The notes under the pieces are model-generated. The model was given only the letters and a program-made list of their open reading frames with translations, did not search any database and was not told where the DNA came from. The position numbers were made by a program, and so were the translations under genes. From positions 2,470,501-2,534,500 of the forward strand of contig NZ_CP088296.1 of the NCBI RefSeq assembly GCF_024666595.1: 64,000 bases of DNA, in the 5' to 3' direction. This DNA is from Sphingomonas sp. J315 (lineage in GTDB: Bacteria; Pseudomonadota; Alphaproteobacteria; Sphingomonadales; Sphingomonadaceae). Below are positions 57,126 through 64,000 of this stretch, one piece after another (positions within the stretch are counted from its first letter, which is position 1; each line of letters starts with the position of its first letter).

Positions 57126-57229
57126 CCTCCCGCTTGCGGGGAGGGGCTAGGGGAGGGCCTGTCGCGCGACTGCAAGCGAACCGTTGCGGGGACATGCCCT
57201 CCCTCGACCCCTCCCGCAAGCGGGAGGGG
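57126..57229. repeat. Inverted palindromic repeat between ribF and ileS
   Basis: Left unit CCTCCCGCTTGCGGGGAGG with trailing CTAGGGGAGGGC, and right unit GCCCTCCCTCGACCCCTCCC with CGCAAGCGGGAGGGG, are inverted copies. This is a second repeat class with a CTCCCGC-TT/AA-GCGGG core. It lies in the ribF-ileS gap and its RNA could form a large hairpin. Confidence 0.75.
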
Positions 57230-57231
57230 AG

Positions 57232-58162
57232 TCAGGTAATTCGCAGTGCTTCCCGTGCCGCGTCGCAATCGCGCGCGATCTGCGCTTTCAGCGCGTCGAT
57301 ATCGTCATATTTGGCCTCGTCGCGCAGGAAGTCGACCAGCTGAACCTCGACCATCTGGCCATAAAGATCGCCCGAAAAATCGAAGAAATAGGGCTCGAGC
57401 CACTCGACCGGCGGGTCGAAGGTCGGCCGCACGCCCAGATTGGCGACGCCATCGACCACGCGCCCGTCCCCCAGCCGCGCCCGCACCGCATAAATCCCGT
57501 AACGCGGGCGCAGATAGCTGCCGAGCCGGATATTGGCGGTCGGATAGCCCAGTTCGCGGCCCAGCTTCGCGCCGCCCTCGACCTCGCCCAGAATCGCGAA
57601 CGGCCGGGTCAGCAACGCCGCGGCCTCACGCGGACGCCCTTTGCGCAGCGCGTCGCGGATGCGGCTGGACGATACGATTTCGCCCTCCGCCGCGACCGGC
57701 AGGACGGTATCGACGCTGAACCCCAGCTCCGCGCCGAGCTCGGCCAGCACCGCGACATTGCCGTCGCGTCCCTTGCCGAAGGTGAAGTCCGCGCCGGTCA
57801 CGACCCCGCCCGCGCCGATCAGCTCGACCAGCCGCTGCTGCGCGAATTCGTGCGCGGACAGCGAGGCGAGCGAACCGTCGAACTGGAACACCAGCATCGC
57901 GTCCGCCCCAGCCTGCGCAAACAATCGCGCACGCTGGTCCAGCGTCGTCAGGCGAAAGGGCGGGGTGTCGGGCCGGAAATGCCGCACCGGATGCGGGTCG
58001 AACGTCGCGACGATGACCGGACGCCCTTCATCGCGCGCACGCGCCACCGCACGGCCCACCACCGCCTGGTGGCCGCGGTGAAAGCCATCGAAATTCCCCA
58101 GCGCCACGATCCCGCCGCGCAGATGCCCGGGGGACCGAAGCCGCTCCGTCCAGCCGCTCCAT
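57232..58162 (-). CDS. ribF: Bifunctional riboflavin kinase / FAD synthetase RibF, interrupted near the start
   Basis: N-terminal FAD synthetase: GIVALGNFDGFHRGHQAVV and IVSSSRIRDALRKG. C-terminal flavokinase: GAKLGRELGYPTANIRLGS and VRPTFDPPVEWLEPYFFDF. The open frame containing the motifs begins only at 58107, inside the protein. The likely ATG at 58162 gives MERLDGAASV and joins the main frame if one base of the five-G run 58129-58133 is removed (SVPGHLRGGIVALGN). RibF is essential, so I take this as a sequence error. First gene of ribF-ileS-lspA-DUF3035. Confidence 0.92.
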
Positions 58163-58196
58163 CGGCGCGGCTATAGAGCTTGAGAAGAGACGTGCA

Positions 58197-58322
58197 AATC
58201 CTCCCCGGAACGGGGAGGGGGACCATGCGAAGTTGGAGGGGGCCCGAGGCAACGGAAACCCTTGCCTCGGGCCCCCTCCGTCAGCGCTGCGCGCTGCCAC
58301 CTCCCCGTTCCGGGGAGGATTG
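58197..58322. repeat. Nested inverted repeat upstream of ribF
   Basis: Outer arms AATCCTCCCCGGAACGGGGA and TCCCCGTTCCGGGGAGGATT are inverted copies, each a small hairpin. Inner arms GGGGGCCCGAGGCA and TGCCTCGGGCCCCC form a second stem. The element fills most of the 200-bp gap before ribF. Confidence 0.85.
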
Positions 58323-58366
58323 TTTAATGCCGCTAAGGCGTCGTCACCGATGACCGGGACTGCCGC

Positions 58367-58603
58367 TCAGGTAGCTACGCCATATTTGTCGAGCCGAAGC
58401 TCAAACTCTTCCCGCAACTCCGGCCAGGCATCGAACGCTGGCTGCGTAACGCGCAATCCGATCTCAGCAAGCGCGCTCGCTACGCCGTTTCGAAGATCGG
58501 AATCTTCCGGCAGATGATGCTTCAAAATATCATATAGCCGGACCAGCTCGCGCGAGGCAGCGGTTCCGCCATTGGCCAAGATTCGGGCCATATCCTTGTC
58601 CAT
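58367..58603 (-). CDS. Small hypothetical protein
   Basis: A 78-residue acidic helical protein starting MDKDMARILANGG, with MARILANGG and ASRELVRLYDILKHHLPED. A GAGGCGAG sequence is near the ATG. No domain recognised. It is flanked by the dipeptidase gene, 27 nt upstream on the same strand, so the two may be co-transcribed. Confidence 0.55.
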   Translation of the reverse strand: MDKDMARILANGGTAASRELVRLYDILKHHLPEDSDLRNGVASALAEIGLRVTQPAFDAWPELREEFELRLDKYGVAT

Positions 58604-58630
58604 CTCGCCTCCTCTAATGCCCGTGACCGA

Positions 58631-59800
58631 TCACTTTCCCGGCGCCATCCCCGCGCGCAGCACCCGCAGCACATTGCCGCCCATCACCTTGCCGATCTCC
58701 TCCGGCGTAAACCCGCGATCGACCAGCGCCTGGGTCACATAGACCAGCTGTGCCGTATCGAATCCGGTTGTCACCGCGCCGTCGAAATCCGACCCCAGCC
58801 CGACATGATCGATCCCCACCAGATCGCGGACATGCGCGATCGCCGCCGCGACCTTTTCCGGCTCGGTCCCGCAAATCGCCGCATCCCAGTAACCGATGCC
58901 GACCACCCCGCCGGTCTTCGCCACGCCGCGAATCTCGGCGTCGCTCAAGTTGCGGTTGACCTTGCACACCGCCTGCACCCCGCCGTGGCTCGAGACAACC
59001 GGGCGTTTCGCGATCTTCAGGATTTCGGCGACGCTGGCGTGGCTGGCATGGGCGATGTCTACGATCATGCCAAGTTGCTCCATCCGCGCAATCGTCTGGC
59101 GACCGAGCGGGGTCAGCCCGCCCTTCTTCTCGCCGTGCATCGACCCGGCCAGCTCATTGTCGAAGAAATGGACGAGGCCAGCCATGCGGAAGCCGGCGGT
59201 GTAGAGCCGGTCGATATTCTCGATCTTGCCCTCCATATTCTGTAGCCCCTCGATCGACAGCAGCCCGCCGACCGCCTTCTGCCCCGCCGCACGCGCGGCC
59301 AGCAGCGCATCGAGTTCGCCGGGCGACCGGATCACGTGCAACCGCCCCTCCGACCGCGCCGCCGCTCGCTCCAGCTTTTGCGCATGGAATAGCGAGCGTT
59401 CGAGAAGCGAGGTCCAGGTGCGCACCGGCTGCAACTGCGCGACCGTCAGCAGCGTGATATTGTCGGTCTCCGCGCTGTTCGCGTCGTAATTCTGCCCCTT
59501 CGGCGTCTTGGTCACCGACGAGAAGACCTGCAGCGCGACGTTGCCCTCGATCAGCCGGGGCAGGTCGACATGACCGCGATCCGCGCGCTCCAGTACGTCG
59601 CGTTTCCACAGCAGAGTGTCCTCATGCAGATCCGCGATCTGCAGACGTGCGTGTAATTGACGGGTGGAATCGGACACGACCGGCAACTTGGTCGCGACGA
59701 CTTGATTCATCCCTTGTTCGACATATCCGGGGGCAAAAGCGAAAAAGGCGAACAACGCCACCGCGATCAGGGCAACCAGACCCCAAATCCATTTCCGCAT
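58631..59800 (-). CDS. M19-family membrane dipeptidase
   Basis: One N-terminal transmembrane segment (WIWGLVALIAVALFAFFAFA) anchors a zinc-dependent dipeptidase barrel. Zinc ligands are in IADLHEDTLLWKRD, LLSIEGLQNMEG, DIAHASHASVAEIL and VVSSHGGVQAVC; LVGIDHVGLGSDFDG carries the last conserved Asp. It likely cleaves dipeptides in the periplasm; 389 residues. The ATG at 59800 follows GGGGGGATGGGGCG. Confidence 0.93.
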   Translation of the reverse strand: MRKWIWGLVALIAVALFAFFAFAPGYVEQGMNQVVATKLPVVSDSTRQLHARLQIADLHEDTLLWKRDVLERADRGHVDLPRLIEGNVALQVFSSVTKTPKGQNYDANSAETDNITLLTVAQLQPVRTWTSLLERSLFHAQKLERAAARSEGRLHVIRSPGELDALLAARAAGQKAVGGLLSIEGLQNMEGKIENIDRLYTAGFRMAGLVHFFDNELAGSMHGEKKGGLTPLGRQTIARMEQLGMIVDIAHASHASVAEILKIAKRPVVSSHGGVQAVCKVNRNLSDAEIRGVAKTGGVVGIGYWDAAICGTEPEKVAAAIAHVRDLVGIDHVGLGSDFDGAVTTGFDTAQLVYVTQALVDRGFTPEEIGKVMGGNVLRVLRAGMAPGK

Positions 59801-59817
59801 CGCCCCATCCCCCCAGT

Positions 59818-59913
59818 CGTCATGCCGGACTTGTTCCGGCATCCACCGTGCCGCGCATCCGATCCGTTCGGGTTTTGCGACACCGTGGACCCCGGCACAA
59901 GGCCGGGGTGACG
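59818..59913. repeat. Palindromic repeat doublet between folA and the dipeptidase
   Basis: Left unit CGTCATGCCGGACTTGTTCC continues GGCATCCACCG; the right unit, inverted, reads CGTCACCCCGGCCTTGTGCC then GGGGTCCACGG. The two share the CGTCA-hairpin-TCCACSG layout of the commonest sphingomonad repeat class. Confidence 0.85.
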
Positions 59914-59915
59914 GA

Positions 59916-60389
59916 CTAGAGGCGTTCGAGGGTGACGAAGCTATACGCCGGCCGCTCGCCCTCGGCCGGGTGATCCTCCCGCGCGACTTCACGCCACTCC
60001 GCTCCGAACGCCGGCACCACCGCATCCCCTTCGGGCGACGCATGCACCTCGGTCAGCTCGATCCGCCCGGCAAGATGCAGAAATAGCGCGAAAATCTCCG
60101 CCCCGCCGATCACCGCGACATCGCCGTCACCCGCAACTTCCAGCGCTTCGGCGACCGAATGCACCACCTCCGCCCCCTCGGCCCGCCAGGCGAGATCGCG
60201 GGTCAGTACGATGTGGCGGCGGCCGGGCAGGGGGCTCGGAAACCCCTCGAACGTCTTGCGCCCCATCACCATCGGCTTGCCCATGGTCTGCGCCTTGAAC
60301 CGCTTCAGGTCGGCGGGCAGCCGCCAGGGCAGCGCGCCATCGACCCCGATCACCCCATTATCGGCCCGCGCCAGATGAAAGGTGATCAA
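59916..60389 (-). CDS. folA: Dihydrofolate reductase
   Basis: 157 residues: [20 protein letters not shown] with the catalytic Asp-like region, the NADPH motif [18 protein letters not shown], and [17 protein letters not shown]. It regenerates tetrahydrofolate consumed by thymidylate synthase. The TTG start overlaps the thyA stop (TTGA), the standard thyA-folA pair. Confidence 0.96.
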   Translation of the reverse strand: MITFHLARADNGVIGVDGALPWRLPADLKRFKAQTMGKPMVMGRKTFEGFPSPLPGRRHIVLTRDLAWRAEGAEVVHSVAEALEVAGDGDVAVIGGAEIFALFLHLAGRIELTEVHASPEGDAVVPAFGAEWREVAREDHPAEGERPAYSFVTLERL

Positions 60390-61180
60390 ACCGCCACCGC
60401 CCCCTTGATGTGCGGCTGCGCGACATAATCGTGCAGCGCAAAATCCTCGAATTCATAGGCGTCGATCGACGGCGGACGGCGCAGGATCTCGAGGCGGGGG
60501 AGCGGCCCCGGCGCGCGCGACAGCTGCAGTTCCGCCTGTTCGACATGGTTGGAATAGAGGTGGCAATCGCCCCCGGTCCAGATGAATTCGCCGACCTCCA
60601 GATCGCATTGCTGCGCCAGCATATGGGTCAGCAGCGCATAGCTCGCGATATTGAACGGCACGCCCAGAAAGATGTCGGCGCTGCGCTGATAGAGCTGGAG
60701 CGACAGCTTGCCGTTGGCGACATGGCACTGGAACAGGCAGTGGCACGGCGCCAGTGCCATCGCGTGCAATTCGCCCGGATTCCACGCCGAAACGATCATG
60801 CGGCGTGAGGCGGGGCTGGTCTTCAGCGTCTCGATCAGCTCCTTGATCTGGTCGATATGGCGGCCATCGGGCGCCTCCCAGTCGCGCCACTGCTTGCCAT
60901 AGACCGGGCCGAGATCGCCATTCTCGTCCGCCCATTCGTCCCAGATGCTGACGCGGCGGTCCTGCAACCACTTCACATTGGTGTCGCCGCGCAGGAACCA
61001 CAGCAATTCGATGAAGATCGACCGGATGTGCAGCTTCTTGGTGGTCAGCAGAGGAAACCCCTCGGACAGGTCGAAGCGCATCTGGTGGCCGAATACGCTG
61101 CGCGTCCCCACGCCGGTCCGGTCATCCTGCACCGCGCCGTCGCGCAGCGCGCGTTCCATCAGGTCGAGATATTGCCGCAT
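60386..61180 (-). CDS. thyA: Thymidylate synthase
   Basis: 264 residues, E. coli-like length. The catalytic cysteine lies in [13 protein letters not shown], the dUMP site in [20 protein letters not shown], and [14 protein letters not shown] follows. It makes dTMP with methylene-THF as donor, producing dihydrofolate for FolA downstream. Confidence 0.97.
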   Translation of the reverse strand: MRQYLDLMERALRDGAVQDDRTGVGTRSVFGHQMRFDLSEGFPLLTTKKLHIRSIFIELLWFLRGDTNVKWLQDRRVSIWDEWADENGDLGPVYGKQWRDWEAPDGRHIDQIKELIETLKTSPASRRMIVSAWNPGELHAMALAPCHCLFQCHVANGKLSLQLYQRSADIFLGVPFNIASYALLTHMLAQQCDLEVGEFIWTGGDCHLYSNHVEQAELQLSRAPGPLPRLEILRRPPSIDAYEFEDFALHDYVAQPHIKGAVAV

Positions 61181-61303
61181 GGCCGGAGCCTAGCGGAGCG
61201 CTCCGAAGCCGCCAAGCGTGGTCGCACCATTTTGGTGTGAAGTCCCTCCAAGTCGGACCCGGTTGCGCTCGACCCGCCAGCGCCACCGCGCAACCCTGCC
61301 ACC

Positions 61304-61705
61304 ATGGCCGGCGCGTGGTCCGCATTCTCCCCCGGAAGCTCCCCCGACGCGCTGGCCAGCCGGCTCGCGGCGGATATTGCGGGCGAGCCGCGCGAGGTCG
61401 CCGCCTTCGCCTTCTGCGATTCGCACGGCAATGTCATCGGCACGCGCCGGATCGAATCGCGATGCGCCGACTCGGTCGATCTGCCGCTGCGACGAATCGT
61501 GGCTGACGCGGTGCTGCTCGATGCCGCCCGCGTGGTGATGGCGCACAACCATCCGGCGGGCGAAGCCTGGCCCAGCCGCGCTGACCGCGATGTCACCGCC
61601 CGCCTCGCCCGCGCGCTCGCGGCAGTGGACACCCGGCTGGTTGATCATGTCGTGGTCGGACGCGACGGCGCAACGTGGAGCTTCCGCGCGGCAGGGTGGC
61701 TCTAG
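61304..61705 (+). CDS. RadC-like JAB (MPN) domain protein
   Basis: 133 residues with the metal-binding signature of the RadC family: VVMAHNHPAGEAWPSRADRD (H-x-H...D) followed by LAAVDTRLVDHVVVGRDGA. The N-terminal helix-hairpin-helix part of RadC is absent, so it is a stand-alone JAB domain. Role unknown despite the old link to DNA repair. It converges with the methyltransferase gene 3 nt away. Confidence 0.85.
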   Translation: MAGAWSAFSPGSSPDALASRLAADIAGEPREVAAFAFCDSHGNVIGTRRIESRCADSVDLPLRRIVADAVLLDAARVVMAHNHPAGEAWPSRADRDVTARLARALAAVDTRLVDHVVVGRDGATWSFRAAGWL

Positions 61706-61708
61706 CGC

Positions 61709-62470
61709 TTACTCGTCGCCCATCGGCGTGCCGCTCGCCTTCCCGCTGGGGCGGTTGGGACAGGGCTTGATCGCGGACGGCTCGGGGCGCGGCCCTTCGG
61801 CCTTGAACATCGCGATATAGCCCCCCGCAGACGGCATGTCGCGGATCGACACCTGGCGATAGCCGACTGCGGCGAATTCGCATTTCAGCAACGCGGGAGG
61901 CGTCCCGTGATTCTCCGTTGCGCGGTCGGCATCGACCACCACGACCAGCCCGTCCGGGCGCAGCGAAGGCCGCATCCGCCACAGGAACTCATAGGGTTCC
62001 TCGATCTCATGATACATGTGCACCATGAATACACGGTCAAAACTGTTTTCGGGCAGTTTGGGATCGTTGGGCTCGCCCAGCCGCACGCTGACATTGTCGA
62101 GCCGGTCGCGCGCCACGCGTTGCGCCAGCGCATCGCGGACTTCGGGGACGATGTCCTGCGCCAGCACCCGGCCCTTGGCCCCGACGCGCGCGGCGAGGCG
62201 GACGGTGTAATAGCCTTCGCCTGCGCCGATATCGGCAACGGTCGTGCCGGGGCGAATTTCGGCAAGGTTCATCACCGTATCGGCCTCGTTCAGCCGGTCG
62301 CGCGCCTCTTCGGTCGACCAGCGCGACGACACGATCGGTGCAACCGGCCGGTCGGCGGCGGGAAAGCTGAGGTCTTCCCTCGGCTCGGGCTGGGGGCGCG
62401 GGCGCGTCTCGTCACACCCGGCGATCAGCAGCGCCGGGATCAGGATCAACGCAGCGCCGGCCAGTCTCAA
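61709..62470 (-). CDS. Lipoprotein-type class I SAM-dependent methyltransferase
   Basis: The TTG at 62470 overlaps the prfB stop (TTGA) and gives a clean lipoprotein signal: RLAGAALILIPALLIAGC. After a linker comes a Rossmann methyltransferase fold: VADIGAGEGYYTVRLAARVG, VLAQDIVPEVRDALAQRV, DRVFMVHMYHEIEEPYEFLW and GYIAMFKAEG. 253 residues. An enzyme using SAM would not be expected outside the cytoplasm, so either the protein is not exported or the fold has another role there. Homologues with this layout are known but unexplained. Confidence 0.85.
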   Translation of the reverse strand: MRLAGAALILIPALLIAGCDETRPRPQPEPREDLSFPAADRPVAPIVSSRWSTEEARDRLNEADTVMNLAEIRPGTTVADIGAGEGYYTVRLAARVGAKGRVLAQDIVPEVRDALAQRVARDRLDNVSVRLGEPNDPKLPENSFDRVFMVHMYHEIEEPYEFLWRMRPSLRPDGLVVVVDADRATENHGTPPALLKCEFAAVGYRQVSIRDMPSAGGYIAMFKAEGPRPEPSAIKPCPNRPSGKASGTPMGDE

Positions 62471-63594
62471 TCGACGTCCTCCACCTCGACCGTTTCGCCG
62501 GTCACGCGCTGTGATAGCGCAGCAGCCATGAACGGGTCGAGTGCCCCGTCGAGCACATCCGACGGTGCGGTGGACGTGACCCCGGTGCGCAGGTCCTTCA
62601 CCAGCTGATAGGGCTGGAGGACGTAGCTGCGGATCTGGTGGCCCCACCCAATTTCGGTCTTGGCGGTATATTCGCCCAGCGCGGCTGCTTCGCGCTTGGC
62701 CAATTCGGCCTCGTACAGACGCGCCTTCAGCATGCCCATCGCGGTCGCGCGGTTCTTGTGCTGCGACCGGTCCTGCTGGCTGGCGACAATGATGCCCGAT
62801 GGCACGTGCGTGATGCGCACCGCCGAATCGGTGGTGTTGACGTGCTGCCCGCCCGCGCCCGACGCGCGATAGGTATCGATCTTCAGGTCGCTCTCGTTGA
62901 TCTCGATGTCGATCGAATCGTCGATCACCGGATAGACCCATACCGACGAGAAGCTGGTGTGCCGTCGCGCCGAGCTGTCATAGGGCGAGATGCGGACCAG
63001 GCGATGCACGCCGCTTTCGGTCTTGGCATAGCCATAGGCGTTCTCGCCCTTGATCAGCAGCGTGGCCGACTTGATCCCCGCCTGTTCGCCGGCGTGATAG
63101 TCCATCAGCTCGACCTTGAACCCATGGCGCTCGGCCCAGCGCGTGTACATGCGTTGGAGCATCTCGGCCCAGTCCTGGCTTTCGGTCCCGCCCGCGCCCG
63201 AATGGACTTCGAGATAGGTGTCGTTGGCGTCGGCCTCGCCCGACAGCAGCGCCTTGACCTTGTCCTCCTCGGCGCGCGCGGAGAGCGCGGCGAGCGCCTG
63301 CGTGCCCTCCACCGCCATCTCTTCGTCGCCCTCCGCCTCGGCCATTTCGATCAGTTCGCTGGTTTCAATGAGTTCGCGCTCGATCGCGCGGGTCGCGGTG
63401 ATCGACTCGTCGAGGCGACGGCGCTCGCGCATCACGTCCTGCGCCTCCTTGGGCTTGTCCCACAGGGTCGGATCCTCGACGCGCGCGTTCAACTCGTCGA
63501 GCCGCCGCAACGCTTTGTCCCAGTCGATGAAGCGGCGCAGTAAGGCGAGCGCGGCGTTGATCTTGTCGGCATGTGCCTGCGCTTCGGCGCGCAT
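62467..63594 (-). CDS. prfB: Peptide chain release factor 2
   Basis: 375 residues. The codon-reading tripeptide is SPY at 203-205 (ISPYDSSARRHTSFSS) where E. coli has SPF. GGQ is at 248-250 (SGAGGQHVNTTDSAVRIT). There is no internal stop or programmed frameshift near codon 26; the gene reads straight through from the ATG at 63594. RF2 releases peptides at UGA and UAA. GAAAGG lies 9 nt before the ATG. Confidence 0.97.
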   Translation of the reverse strand: MRAEAQAHADKINAALALLRRFIDWDKALRRLDELNARVEDPTLWDKPKEAQDVMRERRRLDESITATRAIERELIETSELIEMAEAEGDEEMAVEGTQALAALSARAEEDKVKALLSGEADANDTYLEVHSGAGGTESQDWAEMLQRMYTRWAERHGFKVELMDYHAGEQAGIKSATLLIKGENAYGYAKTESGVHRLVRISPYDSSARRHTSFSSVWVYPVIDDSIDIEINESDLKIDTYRASGAGGQHVNTTDSAVRITHVPSGIIVASQQDRSQHKNRATAMGMLKARLYEAELAKREAAALGEYTAKTEIGWGHQIRSYVLQPYQLVKDLRTGVTSTAPSDVLDGALDPFMAAALSQRVTGETVEVEDVD

Positions 63595-63616
63595 CGTAAA
63601 AACCTTTCAAGTTAAA

Positions 63617-63698
63617 CCGTCACCCCAGCGAAAGCTGGGGTCTCAAGCCGCAAGCGCGCGGCGTGAGGCTGGAGGCCCCAGCTTTCGCTGGGGCGACG
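63617..63698. repeat. Palindromic repeat doublet between PBP1A and prfB
   Basis: CCGTCACCCCAGCGAAAGCT continues GGGGTCTC at the left; the right end is the inverted copy CCCAGCTTTCGCTGGGGCGACG. Same family and layout as the copy inside ileS, differing in the spacer. It may also act as a hairpin behind the PBP1A gene. Confidence 0.9.
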
Positions 63699-63709
63699 AT
63701 ATAGTGCCG

Positions 63710-64000
63710 CTAGTAGATTCCGCCCTCGCGTTGCAAGAAGTCGCTGTCGCGCGGCCCTTCCTGGCGCACCGCTTTCTTCTTCACCTCGGCCTTGGGCGCT
63801 TCCTCCTCGCCGCGGGTGCGACGACGCGGTTCGCTCTCGGGCTTGAACGCTTCCCAGATCACTGCGCCCTTGGGGTCGGTCCCGGGCCAGGCCCCGAACA
63901 CGCGCTTGCCGGTGGTGCGGTCGATGCGGACCATGCGGACCCCGGCGGGCGCGGTAAAGGGAAGAACGTCCTCCTTCTCCAGCGCCTTTTGCGCGAATGC
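63710..64000 (-). CDS. Penicillin-binding protein 1A, C-terminal end (5' part outside window)
   Basis: Open from the window edge to a stop at 63710. The visible tail, FTAPAGVRMVRIDRTTGKRV then GAWPGTDPKGAVIWEAFKPE and the ending FLQREGGIY, matches the C-terminus of sphingomonad class A PBP1A proteins (transglycosylase/transpeptidase in peptidoglycan synthesis). It is Lys/Glu/Arg-rich after the transpeptidase domain. The identification rests only on this tail and on the prfB neighbour. Confidence 0.75.
   Translation of the reverse strand, partial: AFAQKALEKEDVLPFTAPAGVRMVRIDRTTGKRVFGAWPGTDPKGAVIWEAFKPESEPRRRTRGEEEAPKAEVKKKAVRQEGPRDSDFLQREGGIY

Noticed and set aside
1..64000. CRISPR arrays, prophage, toxin-antitoxin or secretion-system loci
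   Set aside because: No regular direct repeats with spacers and no phage structural or secretion genes were seen. The repeated sequences present are inverted palindromes.

Overview
The window is a high-GC stretch of bacterial chromosome that reads as an alphaproteobacterium, most likely a sphingomonad (Sphingomonas or a close relative). That assignment is inference. It rests on a DivK-like regulator near rpmG, a DUF3035 lipoprotein, a TorF-type porin, DUF3572, the order RNase D-lptC-lptA-lptB-rpoN, and dispersed CCCCAGC-GAAA-GCTGGGG palindromes. No phage, plasmid or CRISPR locus is visible. Most genes are housekeeping, tightly packed and organised in short operons.

Layout. 1-3.9 kb (minus): proA, nadD, rsfS, rlmH and the 5' part of an envC-like gene. 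3.9-9.5 kb (plus): a DUF3667 membrane protein, then an Hsp70 homologue translationally coupled to a multi-pass membrane J-like protein. 9.5-18.8 kb (minus): ftsH, tilS, cpoB, a RodZ-like gene, ptsP, a lipoprotein and a nitronate monooxygenase-like gene. 18.8-24.7 kb: an exported amidohydrolase, yjbQ, an exported nuclease-fold protein, lysC, ubiG, a CsaA-like protein and ung. 24.7-31.5 kb: a histidine-rich TonB-dependent receptor (zinc candidate), folD, DUF167, yggT, argB, an ArsR/membrane-protein pair and a queuosine-precursor transporter. 31.6-37 kb: a nucleoside transporter, hydroxyacyl-CoA dehydrogenase, DUF1176, glutamine cyclotransferase and a two-domain cold-shock protein. 37-44.9 kb: terC, rnd, lptC-lptA-lptB, rpoN, an M28 peptidase, dapB, nth and tRNA-Arg(CCG). 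44.9-50.2 kb is the only accessory-looking part: an IS481-family and an IS5-family element, a GDT1-like protein, rpmG, an unexplained 0.6-kb tract and an exported orphan with a TonB-like C-terminus. 50.2-64 kb: divK, DUF3572, HAD, RidA, torF; then (minus) ribF-ileS-lspA-DUF3035, an M19 dipeptidase, thyA-folA, a RadC-like JAB protein, a lipoprotein-type methyltransferase, prfB and the 3' end of a PBP1A gene.

Two features run through the window. First, about fourteen genes are split by single-base frameshifts, nearly all in G/C or A homopolymers. They hit genes expected to be indispensable (lspA, ribF), so most are probably sequence errors; I annotate these as single interrupted CDSs. Second, paired inverted palindromes are scattered between genes. 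One copy lies in frame inside ileS and another inside the signal-peptide region of the envC-like gene, so they add peptide segments to essential or envelope proteins.

Functionally the window is rich in envelope biogenesis (LPS export, lipoprotein processing, Tol-Pal, FtsH quality control, peptidoglycan enzymes) and one-carbon/nucleotide metabolism (folD, thyA, folA). Many junctions use TTGA or GTGA stop/start overlaps, which implies translational coupling. I did not find a convincing novel multi-gene system. The best candidates for a second look are the palindrome insertions in coding sequence, the Hsp70/membrane-J pair and the exported methyltransferase-fold lipoprotein.
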